Of a stretch of DNA of 56,001 nucleotides, positions 43,036-52,206 are shown piece after piece (within the stretch, counting starts at the first letter, position 1; every line of letters begins with the position of its first letter). Made by a program: the position numbers and the translations under genes. The DNA is taken from assembly GCF_000246895.1 (NCBI RefSeq), contig NZ_BAEV01000011.1, positions 1-56,001 on the forward strand. The letters run 5' to 3'. A model generated the notes under the pieces. The model did not search any database, had not been told where the DNA came from, and worked only from the letters and a program-made list of their open reading frames with translations. This stretch comes from Clostridium arbusti SL206. Its GTDB lineage: Bacteria; Bacillota; Clostridia; Clostridiales; Clostridiaceae.

Positions 43036-44964
43036 TCAATCCTTCCATAAATTGTTAGCAGCATATTTCAATACGACATCGCAGCAGTGATCGCAGTAAC
43101 CATTTTCTTTCATCTGTTCTACCATAGCATTATATTTCTCATATTGTTCTTTATCTCTAACTCTTGATTTAGTTATTATTCTTGATAGATCTTTAACGGA
43201 TGTTGTCAATTTTTTCTCTATAGCCTCTTTTAATGGCTCATAAGAAGTATAGTCAATTTTTCCACCATTTCTAACTACATAGAACATATAAGAAGTAACA
43301 TCACTTCTGAATCCTTTAGCTGAATTCTCTGAAATTCCTATTTGTTCTTCTATAGATCTCATAAAGATTTCATCTGGTTGAAGCTCTTCGCCAGTAGATT
43401 TATCTTTAAGTTTTGTCTTATTTACATATGCTTCTGCATTATCTAAATAATTATTAAATAAGCTCTCTGCTTGCTCTCTAAAACTATTTATAAATGCCTT
43501 AGTAACTTCTTTCTCTAAAGTCTTATTGTACTCTTTTCTTATTGTATCCTGTATAAATCCTAAATACGTCTTCTTCTGATCTTCAGCTATATCAAGATCT
43601 TTAACTGACCTAACTATGCTTTCCATAATACTTAATGGGTTTATGCAAGGATGTTCTGAATCTGAAACTGAAAGAGCATTGTCTATAGCTTTTATTATAA
43701 ATCTTGTAGATATACCATGCATACCTTCATCAAGTCCTGCCTCTTCCCTAAGCTCAGAAATATCAATTTTTTTAGTAGTTCCCTTTTCCACAATATCTTC
43801 ACCGTTATATATTTTAAGTTTAGTAAGAGGATCTGCTTTATTGGAAGCTTTTAATCTACTCAATATTGCAAATTCAGCTGCTGTTTCTATTGTGTGTGGT
43901 GCTATATGAGCATCAAATTTACTCTTTTTAAGTATCTTTTTATATATCTTAACTTCTTCATTTAATTCTAGGCAATAAGGAACCTCAACTTTAACAATTC
44001 TGTCTAGTATAGCCTCATTTGTGTGATCTGATTTAAATCTATTCCATTCAGCTTCATTAGAATGGGCAAGAATTATACCATCAAAATATATCATTGATCC
44101 TTTTCCTGGAGAAGGAACTGATTTCTCTTGAGTAGCAGTTATAATAGTATGCAAATATTCAACATCATTTTTGAATACCTCTATAAATTCTACAAGTCCT
44201 CTATTACCAACATTGAATGCACCATTTAGAGAGAATATCCTAGGATCATCCTCTGAATACATATCCATCTTTGAAATATCTACAGATCCTGTAAGGATAG
44301 ACGTATCTTGATTATTTGGATCTACTGGTGGTACAACACCTATACCTTTTCTTGATCTTATAGAGAAAGTACTGGTTTCTACAGGGAATTTTTCATATTG
44401 TCCATCATACTCATGTAATAATTTATATTTACATGCTGGGCATAAATCCCCTTCAATTTCCAATCCTAAAAGATCATTGAATTTTTTTCTAAGATGATTT
44501 GGTATTAAATGTAAAGGTTCTTCATGTAAAGGGCAACCCTTTAAGTGATAAATAGGTGGAGCAGATTCTAAAGACTTTTTAAGTGCATCTACTAAAGATG
44601 ACTTTCCTGCTCCAACTGGACCTACTAAATACAGTACCTGTCTTGATTCTTCACCCCTCATAGCTGCTGAATAAAAATAATTTACTATTTTCATAACAAC
44701 TTTATCTATACCAAAAAAATCATCTTTGAAGAAATTATACCTTTTCACAACATCATTTCCATATATCTTTCTTATCCTAGGGTTTTCTTCTGGTTTTAAT
44801 ACTTCAAAACCACCTTTCATAATTATGTCATATAATCTCTTATGTGCCAGTTGTGCTATATCTGGATTTTTCTTAATAATCTCAAGATAATCCAAAAATG
44901 TGCCCTCAAATTTTTTGTTACGCTTACTTTCCCTGTCATTTTTTATTAAATCCTTAAATTCCAT
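43036..44964 (-). CDS. prkA: PrkA serine protein kinase / AAA+ protein
   Basis: A 642-residue PrkA (YeaG family). The N-terminal AAA+ core has Walker [20 protein letters not shown] at about 111 and [10 protein letters not shown]-like [23 protein letters not shown] sensor segments. [10 protein letters not shown] zinc-like pair lies at about 170, and the PrkA C-terminal domain follows. In Bacillus it affects sporulation; elsewhere it acts in nutrient stress. RBS GGGGG precedes the ATG. It heads the prkA-yhbH-spoVR operon. Confidence 0.94.
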   Translation of the reverse strand: MEFKDLIKNDRESKRNKKFEGTFLDYLEIIKKNPDIAQLAHKRLYDIIMKGGFEVLKPEENPRIRKIYGNDVVKRYNFFKDDFFGIDKVVMKIVNYFYSAAMRGEESRQVLYLVGPVGAGKSSLVDALKKSLESAPPIYHLKGCPLHEEPLHLIPNHLRKKFNDLLGLEIEGDLCPACKYKLLHEYDGQYEKFPVETSTFSIRSRKGIGVVPPVDPNNQDTSILTGSVDISKMDMYSEDDPRIFSLNGAFNVGNRGLVEFIEVFKNDVEYLHTIITATQEKSVPSPGKGSMIYFDGIILAHSNEAEWNRFKSDHTNEAILDRIVKVEVPYCLELNEEVKIYKKILKKSKFDAHIAPHTIETAAEFAILSRLKASNKADPLTKLKIYNGEDIVEKGTTKKIDISELREEAGLDEGMHGISTRFIIKAIDNALSVSDSEHPCINPLSIMESIVRSVKDLDIAEDQKKTYLGFIQDTIRKEYNKTLEKEVTKAFINSFREQAESLFNNYLDNAEAYVNKTKLKDKSTGEELQPDEIFMRSIEEQIGISENSAKGFRSDVTSYMFYVVRNGGKIDYTSYEPLKEAIEKKLTTSVKDLSRIITKSRVRDKEQYEKYNAMVEQMKENGYCDHCCDVVLKYAANNLWKD

Positions 44965-45071
44965 ACTGCACCCCCTGATACTAATTTATATTTAATTAAA
45001 TATAGTCTTTTAATTACTTGTTTATAAAATATATATGTTAGCACTATCCCATAACATGATAAATAATTAAA

Positions 45072-45105
45072 AAAAACGTATTAGAATTTTTTCTAATACG
45101 TTTTT
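45072..45105. terminator. Terminator of the MFS gene
   Basis: AAAAACGTATTAGAA pairs with TTCTAATACGTTTTT around TTTT, directly downstream of the minus-strand MFS stop codon. The symmetric A/T runs make it usable on both strands. Confidence 0.85.
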
Positions 45106-45108
45106 GGA

Positions 45109-46554
45109 TTAATATTCTTCTATTACTTCTTCATTATTTTCCTTACTGGAATACAGCCTTATTGCAGTTATAATGGCACCTATAGCACACATAACTGCTG
45201 ACCCTATAAACACATATCTCATACCATATATAAAAACATCATTTCTTCCTTCTACATAATTAACTACACGATACCCTATTTTATAACTCATTCTATTATA
45301 TAAAATCAATGTAGACAAGGATACACCCAATACCATTCCTAAATTTCTAACAAGTGCATTTACACTACCTGCAATACCCAACTTATTTTTCGCCACAGTA
45401 GACATAACTAAGGAATTATTAGGTGATTGAAACATACCATTTCCAACAGTCATAATAGCTATAAACGCAGCTACAATAAGAAGACTTGAATTCTCATTTA
45501 AAGTAGCCATAAATACAAAACCTATACTCATGAGTATAAGTCCCAAAAATGTAAGGAATTCTGATCCTATTTTATCAGATAAATACCCACTTACCGGAGA
45601 GACCACAGCTAAAATCAATGGTGAAATCATCATAAATATTCCTGTTATTGCTGGAGATAATTTAAGTACATCCTGTAAATAGAAGGGTAGAATAATTGTT
45701 ACTGCACTAATGGCAATAAAGGAAACAAATCCGCAAAAGATACTTAAAGAAAATAAATTATTTTTAAAAATATTTAATTCAAGAAGAGGTATTTTTACTA
45801 CTTTCTCCATAATTATAAAAGATACCAATGATATAATAGCAATAATAAACCCAATAATAATTATAGGATGTTTGTATCCTATATTCTGTCCTTGAACCAG
45901 TGATCCAAATAATGATACTATACCAATTATAAACAATATTGATCCTCTAGCATCCAATTTTTCCTTTAATATATTATTTGCTCTAGGAAAAATCTTCATA
46001 GAAATAATAAAAGTCATTACACCTATAGGTACATTTATTAAAAATATATATTCCCAACTAAATGCCGAAACTATAATTCCTCCAATAGGAGGTCCCACCA
46101 TAGTTCCTAATGCCACAAAAGTTCCAGATATACCAAGTGCCCTTCCTCTCTCATTAACTGGAAATACATGAGTTATAATTCCCTGACTATTAGACATAGT
46201 AGCTGCAGCCCCTACGCCTTGGATAATCCTTGCCAATACCAATACTAAAAGTGAATTTGTCATACCACATAAAAAGGATCCAATAGTAAATAGTGCAATA
46301 CCAAATTTAAATATTTTTGTTTTCCCCTTAATATCACCTAATCTCCCAAATATGAGGATCATAGCAGATATAATAATAAGATAGCTTGTAATTACCCATT
46401 CAATAGATCCCATAGTAACATTTAATTTTTTTGACATAACAGGTAAAGCCACATTTACAATACTAGTATCCAGACAACACATAAATGTCATTAGAACAAC
46501 TGTAAGTAAAATAAGCCACCTGTTTTTATTCAAACTTTTATTTTCCTTGTTCAA
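45109..46554 (-). CDS. MFS drug efflux transporter, DHA2 (14-TM) family
   Basis: A 481-residue EmrB/QacA-type proton-driven exporter. About 14 membrane segments are visible. DTSIVNVALP near helix 1, the loop GRLGDIKGK, LARIIQGVGAAATMSNSQGII and the motif C region GISGTFVALGTMVGPPIGGIIV are characteristic. The TTG start follows GAGGGGAT at a slightly long spacing. It is downstream of a marR gene on the same strand, so it is likely repressed by it. A repeat derivative occupies the space between the two. Confidence 0.9.
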   Translation of the reverse strand: MNKENKSLNKNRWLILLTVVLMTFMCCLDTSIVNVALPVMSKKLNVTMGSIEWVITSYLIIISAMILIFGRLGDIKGKTKIFKFGIALFTIGSFLCGMTNSLLVLVLARIIQGVGAAATMSNSQGIITHVFPVNERGRALGISGTFVALGTMVGPPIGGIIVSAFSWEYIFLINVPIGVMTFIISMKIFPRANNILKEKLDARGSILFIIGIVSLFGSLVQGQNIGYKHPIIIIGFIIAIISLVSFIIMEKVVKIPLLELNIFKNNLFSLSIFCGFVSFIAISAVTIILPFYLQDVLKLSPAITGIFMMISPLILAVVSPVSGYLSDKIGSEFLTFLGLILMSIGFVFMATLNENSSLLIVAAFIAIMTVGNGMFQSPNNSLVMSTVAKNKLGIAGSVNALVRNLGMVLGVSLSTLILYNRMSYKIGYRVVNYVEGRNDVFIYGMRYVFIGSAVMCAIGAIITAIRLYSSKENNEEVIEEY

Positions 46555-46585
46555 AACTAATCAATCCCCTCTTTGCATTTTTCCT

Positions 46586-46663
46586 TATACATCTTCAGAA
46601 AAATAACCAGTCCATATGCTAGTTTATTTCGCATATTTCACTTGTTATTTTCTATCACATGTC
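46586..46663. repeat. Decayed repeat derivative between marR and the MFS gene
   Basis: TTATACATCTTCAGAAAAATAACCAGTCCATATGCTAGT aligns base for base with a normal arm (in two pieces: TTATACATCTTCAG and AAAATAACCAGTCCATATGC), and the other end reads ACATGTC-TTA. Interior hairpins are lost. It supplies the marR stop codon. Confidence 0.75.
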
Positions 46664-47091
46664 TTATGTTTCTTTGCATTCAACAGAACCTTATCTAAAA
46701 ATTCAATACCAATCTGCATTTCTTCCTCACTACAACCCTCAACTAATATACCTATCCAATTATGAATTACCTTTATAATCTCTGGAATCATTTTTCTTCC
46801 GCTCTCTGTTAAAAATAGTTTATATGCTCTTACGTCCTCTTTATTTTCTTTCTTTTCTATATATCCAAGTTCTATAAGCTTCTTTACTGTTCTCGCAGAC
46901 ATAGCTTTATCAACATTTAGTTCTCTACTTATTTCATTTTGACTTATACCTTCATTTTCATTAAGTATGAGCAAATATGGATATATTCCTGTACTCAATT
47001 TAAACTTTTCCAGTCTTTTATCAATGTAACATTGAGTACTTCTATAAATCTTACCATTCAATTTAGTTAAAGATGTTATTTTATCATTCAT
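46645..47091 (-). CDS. MarR family transcriptional regulator
   Basis: A 148-residue winged-helix repressor. NEGISQNEISRELNVDKAMSARTVKKLIELGYIEKKENKEDVRAYKLFLTESGRKMI is the canonical MarR DNA-binding core with the beta-wing. It probably represses the downstream MFS pump and itself. The last six residues (KTCDRK) and stop codon come from an interspersed repeat, so the C-terminal helix end has been altered. RBS GAGAGG lies upstream of the ATG. Confidence 0.9.
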   Translation of the reverse strand: MNDKITSLTKLNGKIYRSTQCYIDKRLEKFKLSTGIYPYLLILNENEGISQNEISRELNVDKAMSARTVKKLIELGYIEKKENKEDVRAYKLFLTESGRKMIPEIIKVIHNWIGILVEGCSEEEMQIGIEFLDKVLLNAKKHKTCDRK

Positions 47092-47166
47092 CTATGAATT
47101 CCTCTCTCTTTATCTTCTAAAGTAATATTACTACCCTATTGTTGATTAGTCAACGATAAATATATT

Positions 47167-47763
47167 TTATAACACATCCACTATATTATCTCTACAATTT
47201 ATTCCTTTAATATACATGTATCCCTGTTCTATTGAGACTACTGATGCCATACCATGCATTACTTTAAACTTATAAAAATAATCCTGCTGTTTGAAAACTA
47301 AGGATAGAACACAGGCAATTACTCCTCCATGAGTAACTACAAGTATCTTTCCATTTCCCATTCCATTACTAATACTATCAATAAAATCTTTTGTTCTATT
47401 AAAAAGATCCTTAAGGCTTTCCCCCTCTGGTATTCTATAGTTTAATACATCTTTTATCCAAGCTTTACTTTCCTCAGGATACTTATCACATATATTATCA
47501 TAATTTAACCCCTCAAATATACCAAAATTTAGTTCTGACAACCTGTCATCTATTCTGTAGCTTTCAGTAATTAATCTTGTACTCTCAATAGCTCTTTTTA
47601 AAGGACTTGTATACACAGAATCAAATTCTATATTTTTTATATATTTCTCTATATTTTTTATTTCAGATATGCCCTTTTGTGACATTTTCACATCAGATAC
47701 TCCACCATATACATGGTTTTCATTTAGTTCAGTACTACCGTGTCTTATAAATACTATATCCAT
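47167..47763 (-). CDS. cobC: Histidine phosphatase, probable alpha-ribazole phosphatase CobC
   Basis: A 198-residue histidine-phosphatase superfamily enzyme. IRHGSTELNENHVYGG has the RHG catalytic motif, PLKRAIES and ELNFGIFEGLNYDNI are family segments, and VVTHGGVIACV carries the second catalytic His. It presumably removes phosphate from alpha-ribazole-5'-phosphate or adenosylcobalamin-5'-phosphate. It overlaps cobS by 10 bp and ends the cob operon. Confidence 0.88.
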   Translation of the reverse strand: MDIVFIRHGSTELNENHVYGGVSDVKMSQKGISEIKNIEKYIKNIEFDSVYTSPLKRAIESTRLITESYRIDDRLSELNFGIFEGLNYDNICDKYPEESKAWIKDVLNYRIPEGESLKDLFNRTKDFIDSISNGMGNGKILVVTHGGVIACVLSLVFKQQDYFYKFKVMHGMASVVSIEQGYMYIKGINCRDNIVDVL

Positions 47764-48497
47764 CTCATCACCACAAGAAATGCTATAAGGGATACTATTT
47801 CACTCAGTTCACAATTAGCTCCGTATACATCTCCTGTAACTCCTCCAATCACTTTATAAGAATATTTCATAAAACATAATGAGAAAATAATTGCTGATAA
47901 AAAAGCTACCACAAAAGCATATTTCCCAATAAATACTCCAAATATAATTAATATCACTAGTGTAAAAACAAAGTATATTTTAGAATTCTTATTCATAAAT
48001 ATCTCTCCCATACCACCAGGCCTTGCAGATTTTCCAAAGGAAAATAACATTGTAATCATTGTTCTCCCAATAGCACAGGATAAAACTAGTGCTGGAACAG
48101 CCATCTGTACTGTCATGTTTTTTAATAAAACATATTTAAACATTATATCAAACACTATGGAAATGACTCCAAAGGCACCTACTCTACTATCTTTCATAAT
48201 TTCAAGTATTTTTTCTCTAGGTCTTGAAGAAAAAAATCCATCTGTAGTATCAGAAAGACCATCTATATGAAGTCCACCCGTAACCAATACTAAAGATAAT
48301 ACTGCCCCTAAAGCTGCAATATCATTATTTAAAAAACTTAGCAAGTAATATATACCACCACTAATTCCACCTATAATCATGCCTATTATAGGGAAAAAAA
48401 TTGGAGTTTTACTTAAATTATTTTTATTAAAGTCTATTCTTATATTTATGGGAAGTCTCGTTAAAAACTGAAGTCCAAGTATAAATGCTTTAAGCAT
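47754..48497 (-). CDS. cobS: Adenosylcobinamide-GDP ribazoletransferase CobS
   Basis: Membrane enzyme of 247 residues joining adenosylcobinamide-GDP and alpha-ribazole(-phosphate) in the last steps of B12 assembly. FLTRLPINI at the start, GGLHIDGLSDTTDGFFSSRPREKILEIMKDSRVGAFGV in the middle and GRTMITMLFSFGKSARPGGMG are the family hallmarks; about six membrane segments follow. It starts two bases after cobU ends. Confidence 0.94.
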   Translation of the reverse strand: MLKAFILGLQFLTRLPINIRIDFNKNNLSKTPIFFPIIGMIIGGISGGIYYLLSFLNNDIAALGAVLSLVLVTGGLHIDGLSDTTDGFFSSRPREKILEIMKDSRVGAFGVISIVFDIMFKYVLLKNMTVQMAVPALVLSCAIGRTMITMLFSFGKSARPGGMGEIFMNKNSKIYFVFTLVILIIFGVFIGKYAFVVAFLSAIIFSLCFMKYSYKVIGGVTGDVYGANCELSEIVSLIAFLVVMRWI

Positions 48498-48498
48498 A

Positions 48499-49041
48499 TT
48501 ATTTTATCCTCCTAGGTATGCCGCAAGTTACAAAATACACCTCTGTACAAAGCTTGGCAACTCTTTGATTTATTCTACCAATGATATCCCTATAAACCCT
48601 GGATATATGATTATCAGGTACTATAGAATATCCAACTTCATTTGTAACCATAACAAGTTCCCCATTTATAGCTTTAACTTTATCCATAAGAGCTTCTATT
48701 TCACTTAAGACTTTATTTTCTACCTCTTCTTGTTTTTCAAATGGAATCACCTTATAATCTTTAGTAATATCAAACATAATATTAGAAGTCATAACTGTGA
48801 TACAATCTACAATATAACTTCTAATATCTCCAACCGCCTTATATATATCATAAGTATCCTCATAAGTAGTCCATTCATTAGGTCTTGATTTTCTATGTAA
48901 TTCAATCCGTTGTCTCATCTCTTCATCATATATTTTTGATGTAGCTATATATGTAACTTCTTTAATCCCATCAAATATAGATTCTGCAAAGCTGCTTTTC
49001 CCACTTCTTGCTCCGCCAGTCACTAAAATTATTCTAGACAT
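48499..49041 (-). CDS. cobU: Adenosylcobinamide kinase/guanylyltransferase CobU
   Basis: A 180-residue bifunctional enzyme that phosphorylates adenosylcobinamide and adds GMP. VTGGARSGKSSFAE is the P-loop, ATSKIYDEEMRQRIELHRKSRP contains the His that forms the GMP intermediate, and VDCITVMTSNI and TNEVGYSIVP are conserved. RBS AGGTG lies before the ATG; four bases separate it from cobT. Confidence 0.94.
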   Translation of the reverse strand: MSRIILVTGGARSGKSSFAESIFDGIKEVTYIATSKIYDEEMRQRIELHRKSRPNEWTTYEDTYDIYKAVGDIRSYIVDCITVMTSNIMFDITKDYKVIPFEKQEEVENKVLSEIEALMDKVKAINGELVMVTNEVGYSIVPDNHISRVYRDIIGRINQRVAKLCTEVYFVTCGIPRRIK

Positions 49042-49045
49042 ATAT

Positions 49046-50113
49046 TCACCTCATATCAACTAAATAGTCTGTTTCCATTTTTAATTCCTCAAAGGTCTTC
49101 ATATTGTTTATTATAGCCAAAGAAGCCTCTATTATATTAAAAGCAAGAGGACATCCTGAACCTTCTCCCAATCTCATATCCATATGTAAAAATGGTTTCA
49201 TCTGAAGTTCTTCCATGATGTAAGTAGCTCCTGGTTCCATAGACAAATGAGATGGAAACATAAAATCTCTAGTATCCTTATTTAGTCTATATGCACAAAG
49301 AGCTGCCACAGATGCTATAAATCCATCTATAACAATAGGTACTCTATTTTTAGCTGCTCCTAAAAAGCATCCACACAGACCAGCAATATCAAATCCTCCA
49401 ACCTTTGATAATACATCTATTACATCATCTTTATCTGGTATATTACAATCTATAGCTTGCTTTATAATCTCTTTCTTTTTTTCAAACATATTTTCTGTAA
49501 GTCCTGATCCCTTTCCACAGGTATACTCTAAATCTATATTTAAAAGTACACTTAATACTGCAGAACTGGTAGACGTATTCCCTATACCCATTTCTCCTGT
49601 ACCAAAAATATCATAGCCCTTTTGCACCAAATCATCCACTATTTCTATACCCGTTTCTATAGCTCTTATAGCCTGTTCTCTGGTCATAGCTGGACCATTT
49701 TTCATATTTCTAGTTCCATAGGCTATCTTTTTGTTAATTATATCATCATTTTTAAAGTTATAATCTACACCTATATCAACAACAGTTATATCTGACTTTT
49801 CCTGCTCAGAAAGTACACAAACTCCAGAATTACCCTTTGTAAAATTTTCTGTAACTATAGCAGTTAAGTTTTTAGGACAAGAGCTAACTCCTTCTTCTGC
49901 TATTCCATTGTCAGCACACATTATAATTATATTTTTCTTTTTTATGCTGTTTTTAACATTTCCAGTTATTCCTGCTATTCTCCAAGCTATTTCTTCAAGG
50001 CCTCCTAAACTTCCAATAGGCTTTGCTAAAGCATCCAATCTCTTTTTAGCAAGAATAGTTTTATCATTATATAAAGGTTTAATATTTTCTAATGCTTTCG
50101 CTAATATTTTCAT
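49046..50113 (-). CDS. cobT: Nicotinate-nucleotide-DMB phosphoribosyltransferase CobT
   Basis: A 355-residue enzyme that makes alpha-ribazole-5'-phosphate from a benzimidazole-type base, activating the lower ligand of B12. KRLDALAKPIGSLGGLEEIA, CADNGIAEEGVSSCPKN, GTGEMGIGNTSTSSAVL and MRLGEGSGCPLAFNIIEASL (catalytic Glu region) are the family motifs. It is first in cobT-cobU-cobS-cobC. A consensus promoter and a half-repeat precede it; no cobalamin riboswitch was seen. Confidence 0.94.
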   Translation of the reverse strand: MKILAKALENIKPLYNDKTILAKKRLDALAKPIGSLGGLEEIAWRIAGITGNVKNSIKKKNIIIMCADNGIAEEGVSSCPKNLTAIVTENFTKGNSGVCVLSEQEKSDITVVDIGVDYNFKNDDIINKKIAYGTRNMKNGPAMTREQAIRAIETGIEIVDDLVQKGYDIFGTGEMGIGNTSTSSAVLSVLLNIDLEYTCGKGSGLTENMFEKKKEIIKQAIDCNIPDKDDVIDVLSKVGGFDIAGLCGCFLGAAKNRVPIVIDGFIASVAALCAYRLNKDTRDFMFPSHLSMEPGATYIMEELQMKPFLHMDMRLGEGSGCPLAFNIIEASLAIINNMKTFEELKMETDYLVDMR

Positions 50114-50136
50114 AGATCCTCCAAAAAAATTATATA

Positions 50137-50186
50137 TTTCAAAATATACGTCACATCTTTGACTTGTTATTTATTTTCACATGCCT
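50137..50186 (-). repeat. Half copy of the interspersed repeat in the cob leader
   Basis: A single arm (ATTTTCACATGCC-TTA end through CGTCACATCTTTGAC) with no partner arm; truncated copy. It lies between the cobT promoter and its ribosome binding site, so on the minus strand the transcript starts nearly at the arm's AAGGCATGTG end. Confidence 0.8.
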
Positions 50187-50192
50187 TATTCG

Positions 50193-50222
50193 ATTATATC
50201 CATATTAATATTTTAATGTCAA
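50193..50222 (-). promoter_or_regulatory. Predicted promoter of the cobTUSC operon
   Basis: TTGACA and TATAAT on the minus strand separated by 18 bp. The expected start point falls at or just before the half-repeat. Confidence 0.75.
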
Positions 50223-50381
50223 TAAAAACCTTCTTTTTCTCCTTTCCAACATATTTCCATATTAAAATCCTAAATATTATAGTATAATTAATTTATAAGA
50301 ATAGATCAAAATTAGTGATAATTCATATAATATATTATATAATAATTAATATTAGTTAGTAAGTGATTGGAGATGAGATAT

Positions 50382-51557
50382 ATGAATATTAAATCTATTG
50401 CACCAAAGTACAAAGATTATATGATAGAATTAAGGCGACATTTTCACAAATATCCTGAACAAAGTTTACAAGAATTCGAGACCTCAAAAAAAATAAGAAG
50501 TGAGCTTGACAAACTTGGAATACCTTATAAAATATCAAGCAGTACAGGTACTGGTATACTTGCAACTATTGAAGGTGGTAAACCTGGAAAAACGATTGCT
50601 CTTCGTGCGGATATAGATGCCTTACCAATTACCGAATGTAACTTAATAGATTACAAATCAAAAAATCCAGGACTTATGCATGCCTGTGGTCATGATGGAC
50701 ACATGGCTTCATTACTGGGAGCTACTAGAATCCTTAAAGAAATTCAATCTGAATTAAGTGGAACAGTTAAACTCATATTTCAGCCTGGTGAAGAAGCTGG
50801 AAGTGGAGCTAAATCTTTAGTTACTGAAGGTTTTTTAGATGGAGTAGACAGCGTATTTGGTATACATTTAATTCCCGATATAGATTGTGGAAAAATATCT
50901 ATTGAAGGTGGACCTAGAATGGCTTCCTCTGACAAGTTTAAGATAACTGTAAAAGGTAAGAGCGGACATGGTGCAAAACCAAATCAAGCTGTAGATGCTT
51001 TAGTTGTAGCATCAGCTATAGTCTTAAACTTACAGTCTATTGTAAGTAGAGAAGTAGATCCACTAGAGCCTCTAGTAGTAAGTGTTGGAACTCTTAATGC
51101 TGGTACTCAATACAATATTATAGCTGATACAGCTGTGTTAAAGGGTACTACTAGATGTTTCAATGAAAATATAAGAAAAAAAATACCTCATGCTTTAAAG
51201 AGAATAATAGAGAGCACAGCAAAATCTTATAAAGCTAGCGCAGAATTAGAATATAAATTCACTGTTCCGCCAGTAATAAATGACTATACCTTAGCACTAA
51301 TCGGTAGACATGCTGTAGAAGAAATATTATCAAGAGATGCTATAGAAGATAAAATGACATTTTTAATATCAGAGGATTTTGCAGAGTATCTTCAAGAAGT
51401 TCCAGGTGTTTTTGCATTAGTTGGAGCAAGAAATCCTGAAAAAGATGCAATCTATTCCCTTCATAACGATAGATTTAATATTGATGAAGATTCTATGCAG
51501 ATAGCAAGTAGTTTGTATGCTGAGTACGCTTATGAATATTTAGAAAATTCAAAATAA
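50382..51557 (+). CDS. M20 family amidohydrolase
   Basis: A 391-residue zinc-type amidohydrolase of peptidase family M20D, such as hippurate or N-acyl-amino acid hydrolases and N-acetyl-diaminopimelate deacetylase. Metal ligands are in MHACGHDGHMA, QPGEEAGSGA and the C-terminal SLHNDRFN; GKSGHGAKPNQAVDA is the dimerisation-domain segment. The ATG at 50382 has GGAG nine bases ahead; in-frame TTG and ATG codons lie upstream to 50367. It is monocistronic. The substrate cannot be told from the sequence. Confidence 0.9.
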   Translation: MNIKSIAPKYKDYMIELRRHFHKYPEQSLQEFETSKKIRSELDKLGIPYKISSSTGTGILATIEGGKPGKTIALRADIDALPITECNLIDYKSKNPGLMHACGHDGHMASLLGATRILKEIQSELSGTVKLIFQPGEEAGSGAKSLVTEGFLDGVDSVFGIHLIPDIDCGKISIEGGPRMASSDKFKITVKGKSGHGAKPNQAVDALVVASAIVLNLQSIVSREVDPLEPLVVSVGTLNAGTQYNIIADTAVLKGTTRCFNENIRKKIPHALKRIIESTAKSYKASAELEYKFTVPPVINDYTLALIGRHAVEEILSRDAIEDKMTFLISEDFAEYLQEVPGVFALVGARNPEKDAIYSLHNDRFNIDEDSMQIASSLYAEYAYEYLENSK

Positions 51558-51574
51558 TGTATAGTTCTAAAAAA

Positions 51575-51630
51575 ATCTTAGCCTTGCTTTATTTGAATCC
51601 TAATGTGATTGAAAATTGCATGGCTAAGAT
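51575..51630 (+). terminator. Candidate terminator of M20 gene
   Basis: ATCTTAGCC pairs with GGCTAAGAT across a 38-base loop, followed by ATTTCTGG. Weak; the next hairpin (51667-51710) may be the real stop. Confidence 0.35.
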
Positions 51631-51666
51631 ATTTCTGGTATTTACTCTAATGTTATACGCAATTCA

Positions 51667-51710
51667 CCTTCAATGTTTTGACCTTATTTAACTCTTATTA
51701 AGATTGAAGG
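51667..51710. terminator. Hairpin between convergent genes
   Basis: CCTTCAAT pairs with ATTGAAGG, followed on the plus strand by TTTTAAG. It lies between the M20 gene and the convergent PH-like gene. Confidence 0.45.
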
Positions 51711-51741
51711 TTTTAAGACTTCTAGAACTTTTAAACTCACT

Positions 51742-52188
51742 TCAATAATTATATATAAGTTTTTTCTTGTATTTTAAAAGTTCTGTATAGAAGTGTTTTA
51801 TTTTTTGCTCATCTTTATCATTTATAATAACAAAGTCTTTTCCCATAATTATATATAAATAAGGCCCTTTACTTGATTCTAAGAAAAGAAATCCCTCTCC
51901 TAATCCCTGTACATTAAATTTACCTCGGTTAATATTTCCCATATCAACGCCATTAATCTTATTGAATTTAGGTATTGTATCTTTCAAATATACATCAGTT
52001 ATAGCATTAGATTTATAGTACCTATCTGCTAATCCCGCTTTAATTTCAATCTCATTATCTAATATATTTAAATTTGTTTTGGCCATACGTTCTTCAAATA
52101 ATAATATAGAAACAGGTGTAACTACTACAACAATAACTACAATAATCATTATCTTAGATAGAGTTGTTAATTTACTGTTATAATTCAT
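51742..52188 (-). CDS. Membrane-anchored bacterial PH-like domain protein
   Basis: A 148-residue protein with one N-terminal membrane segment (IMIIVVIVVVVTPVSILLF) and a beta-rich C-terminal domain (IEIKAGLADRYYKSNAITDVYLKDTIPKFNKINGVDMGNINRGKFNVQGLGEGFLFLE) whose pattern matches bacterial PH-like domains; the RGKFxVxGxGxxxLF strand is typical. RBS AAGAAGG precedes the ATG. It lies 18 bp downstream of the ABC exporter pair on the same strand, so it may be co-transcribed with it. Its function is not known. Confidence 0.7.
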   Translation of the reverse strand: MNYNSKLTTLSKIMIIVVIVVVVTPVSILLFEERMAKTNLNILDNEIEIKAGLADRYYKSNAITDVYLKDTIPKFNKINGVDMGNINRGKFNVQGLGEGFLFLESSKGPYLYIIMGKDFVIINDKDEQKIKHFYTELLKYKKKLIYNY

Positions 52189-52206
52189 TTTATTACCTTC
52201 TTAACA

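Noticed and set aside
50114-50381. A cobalamin riboswitch upstream of cobT
   Set aside because: The B12-box and the other conserved blocks were looked for and not seen; the leader is short and begins with a repeat arm.
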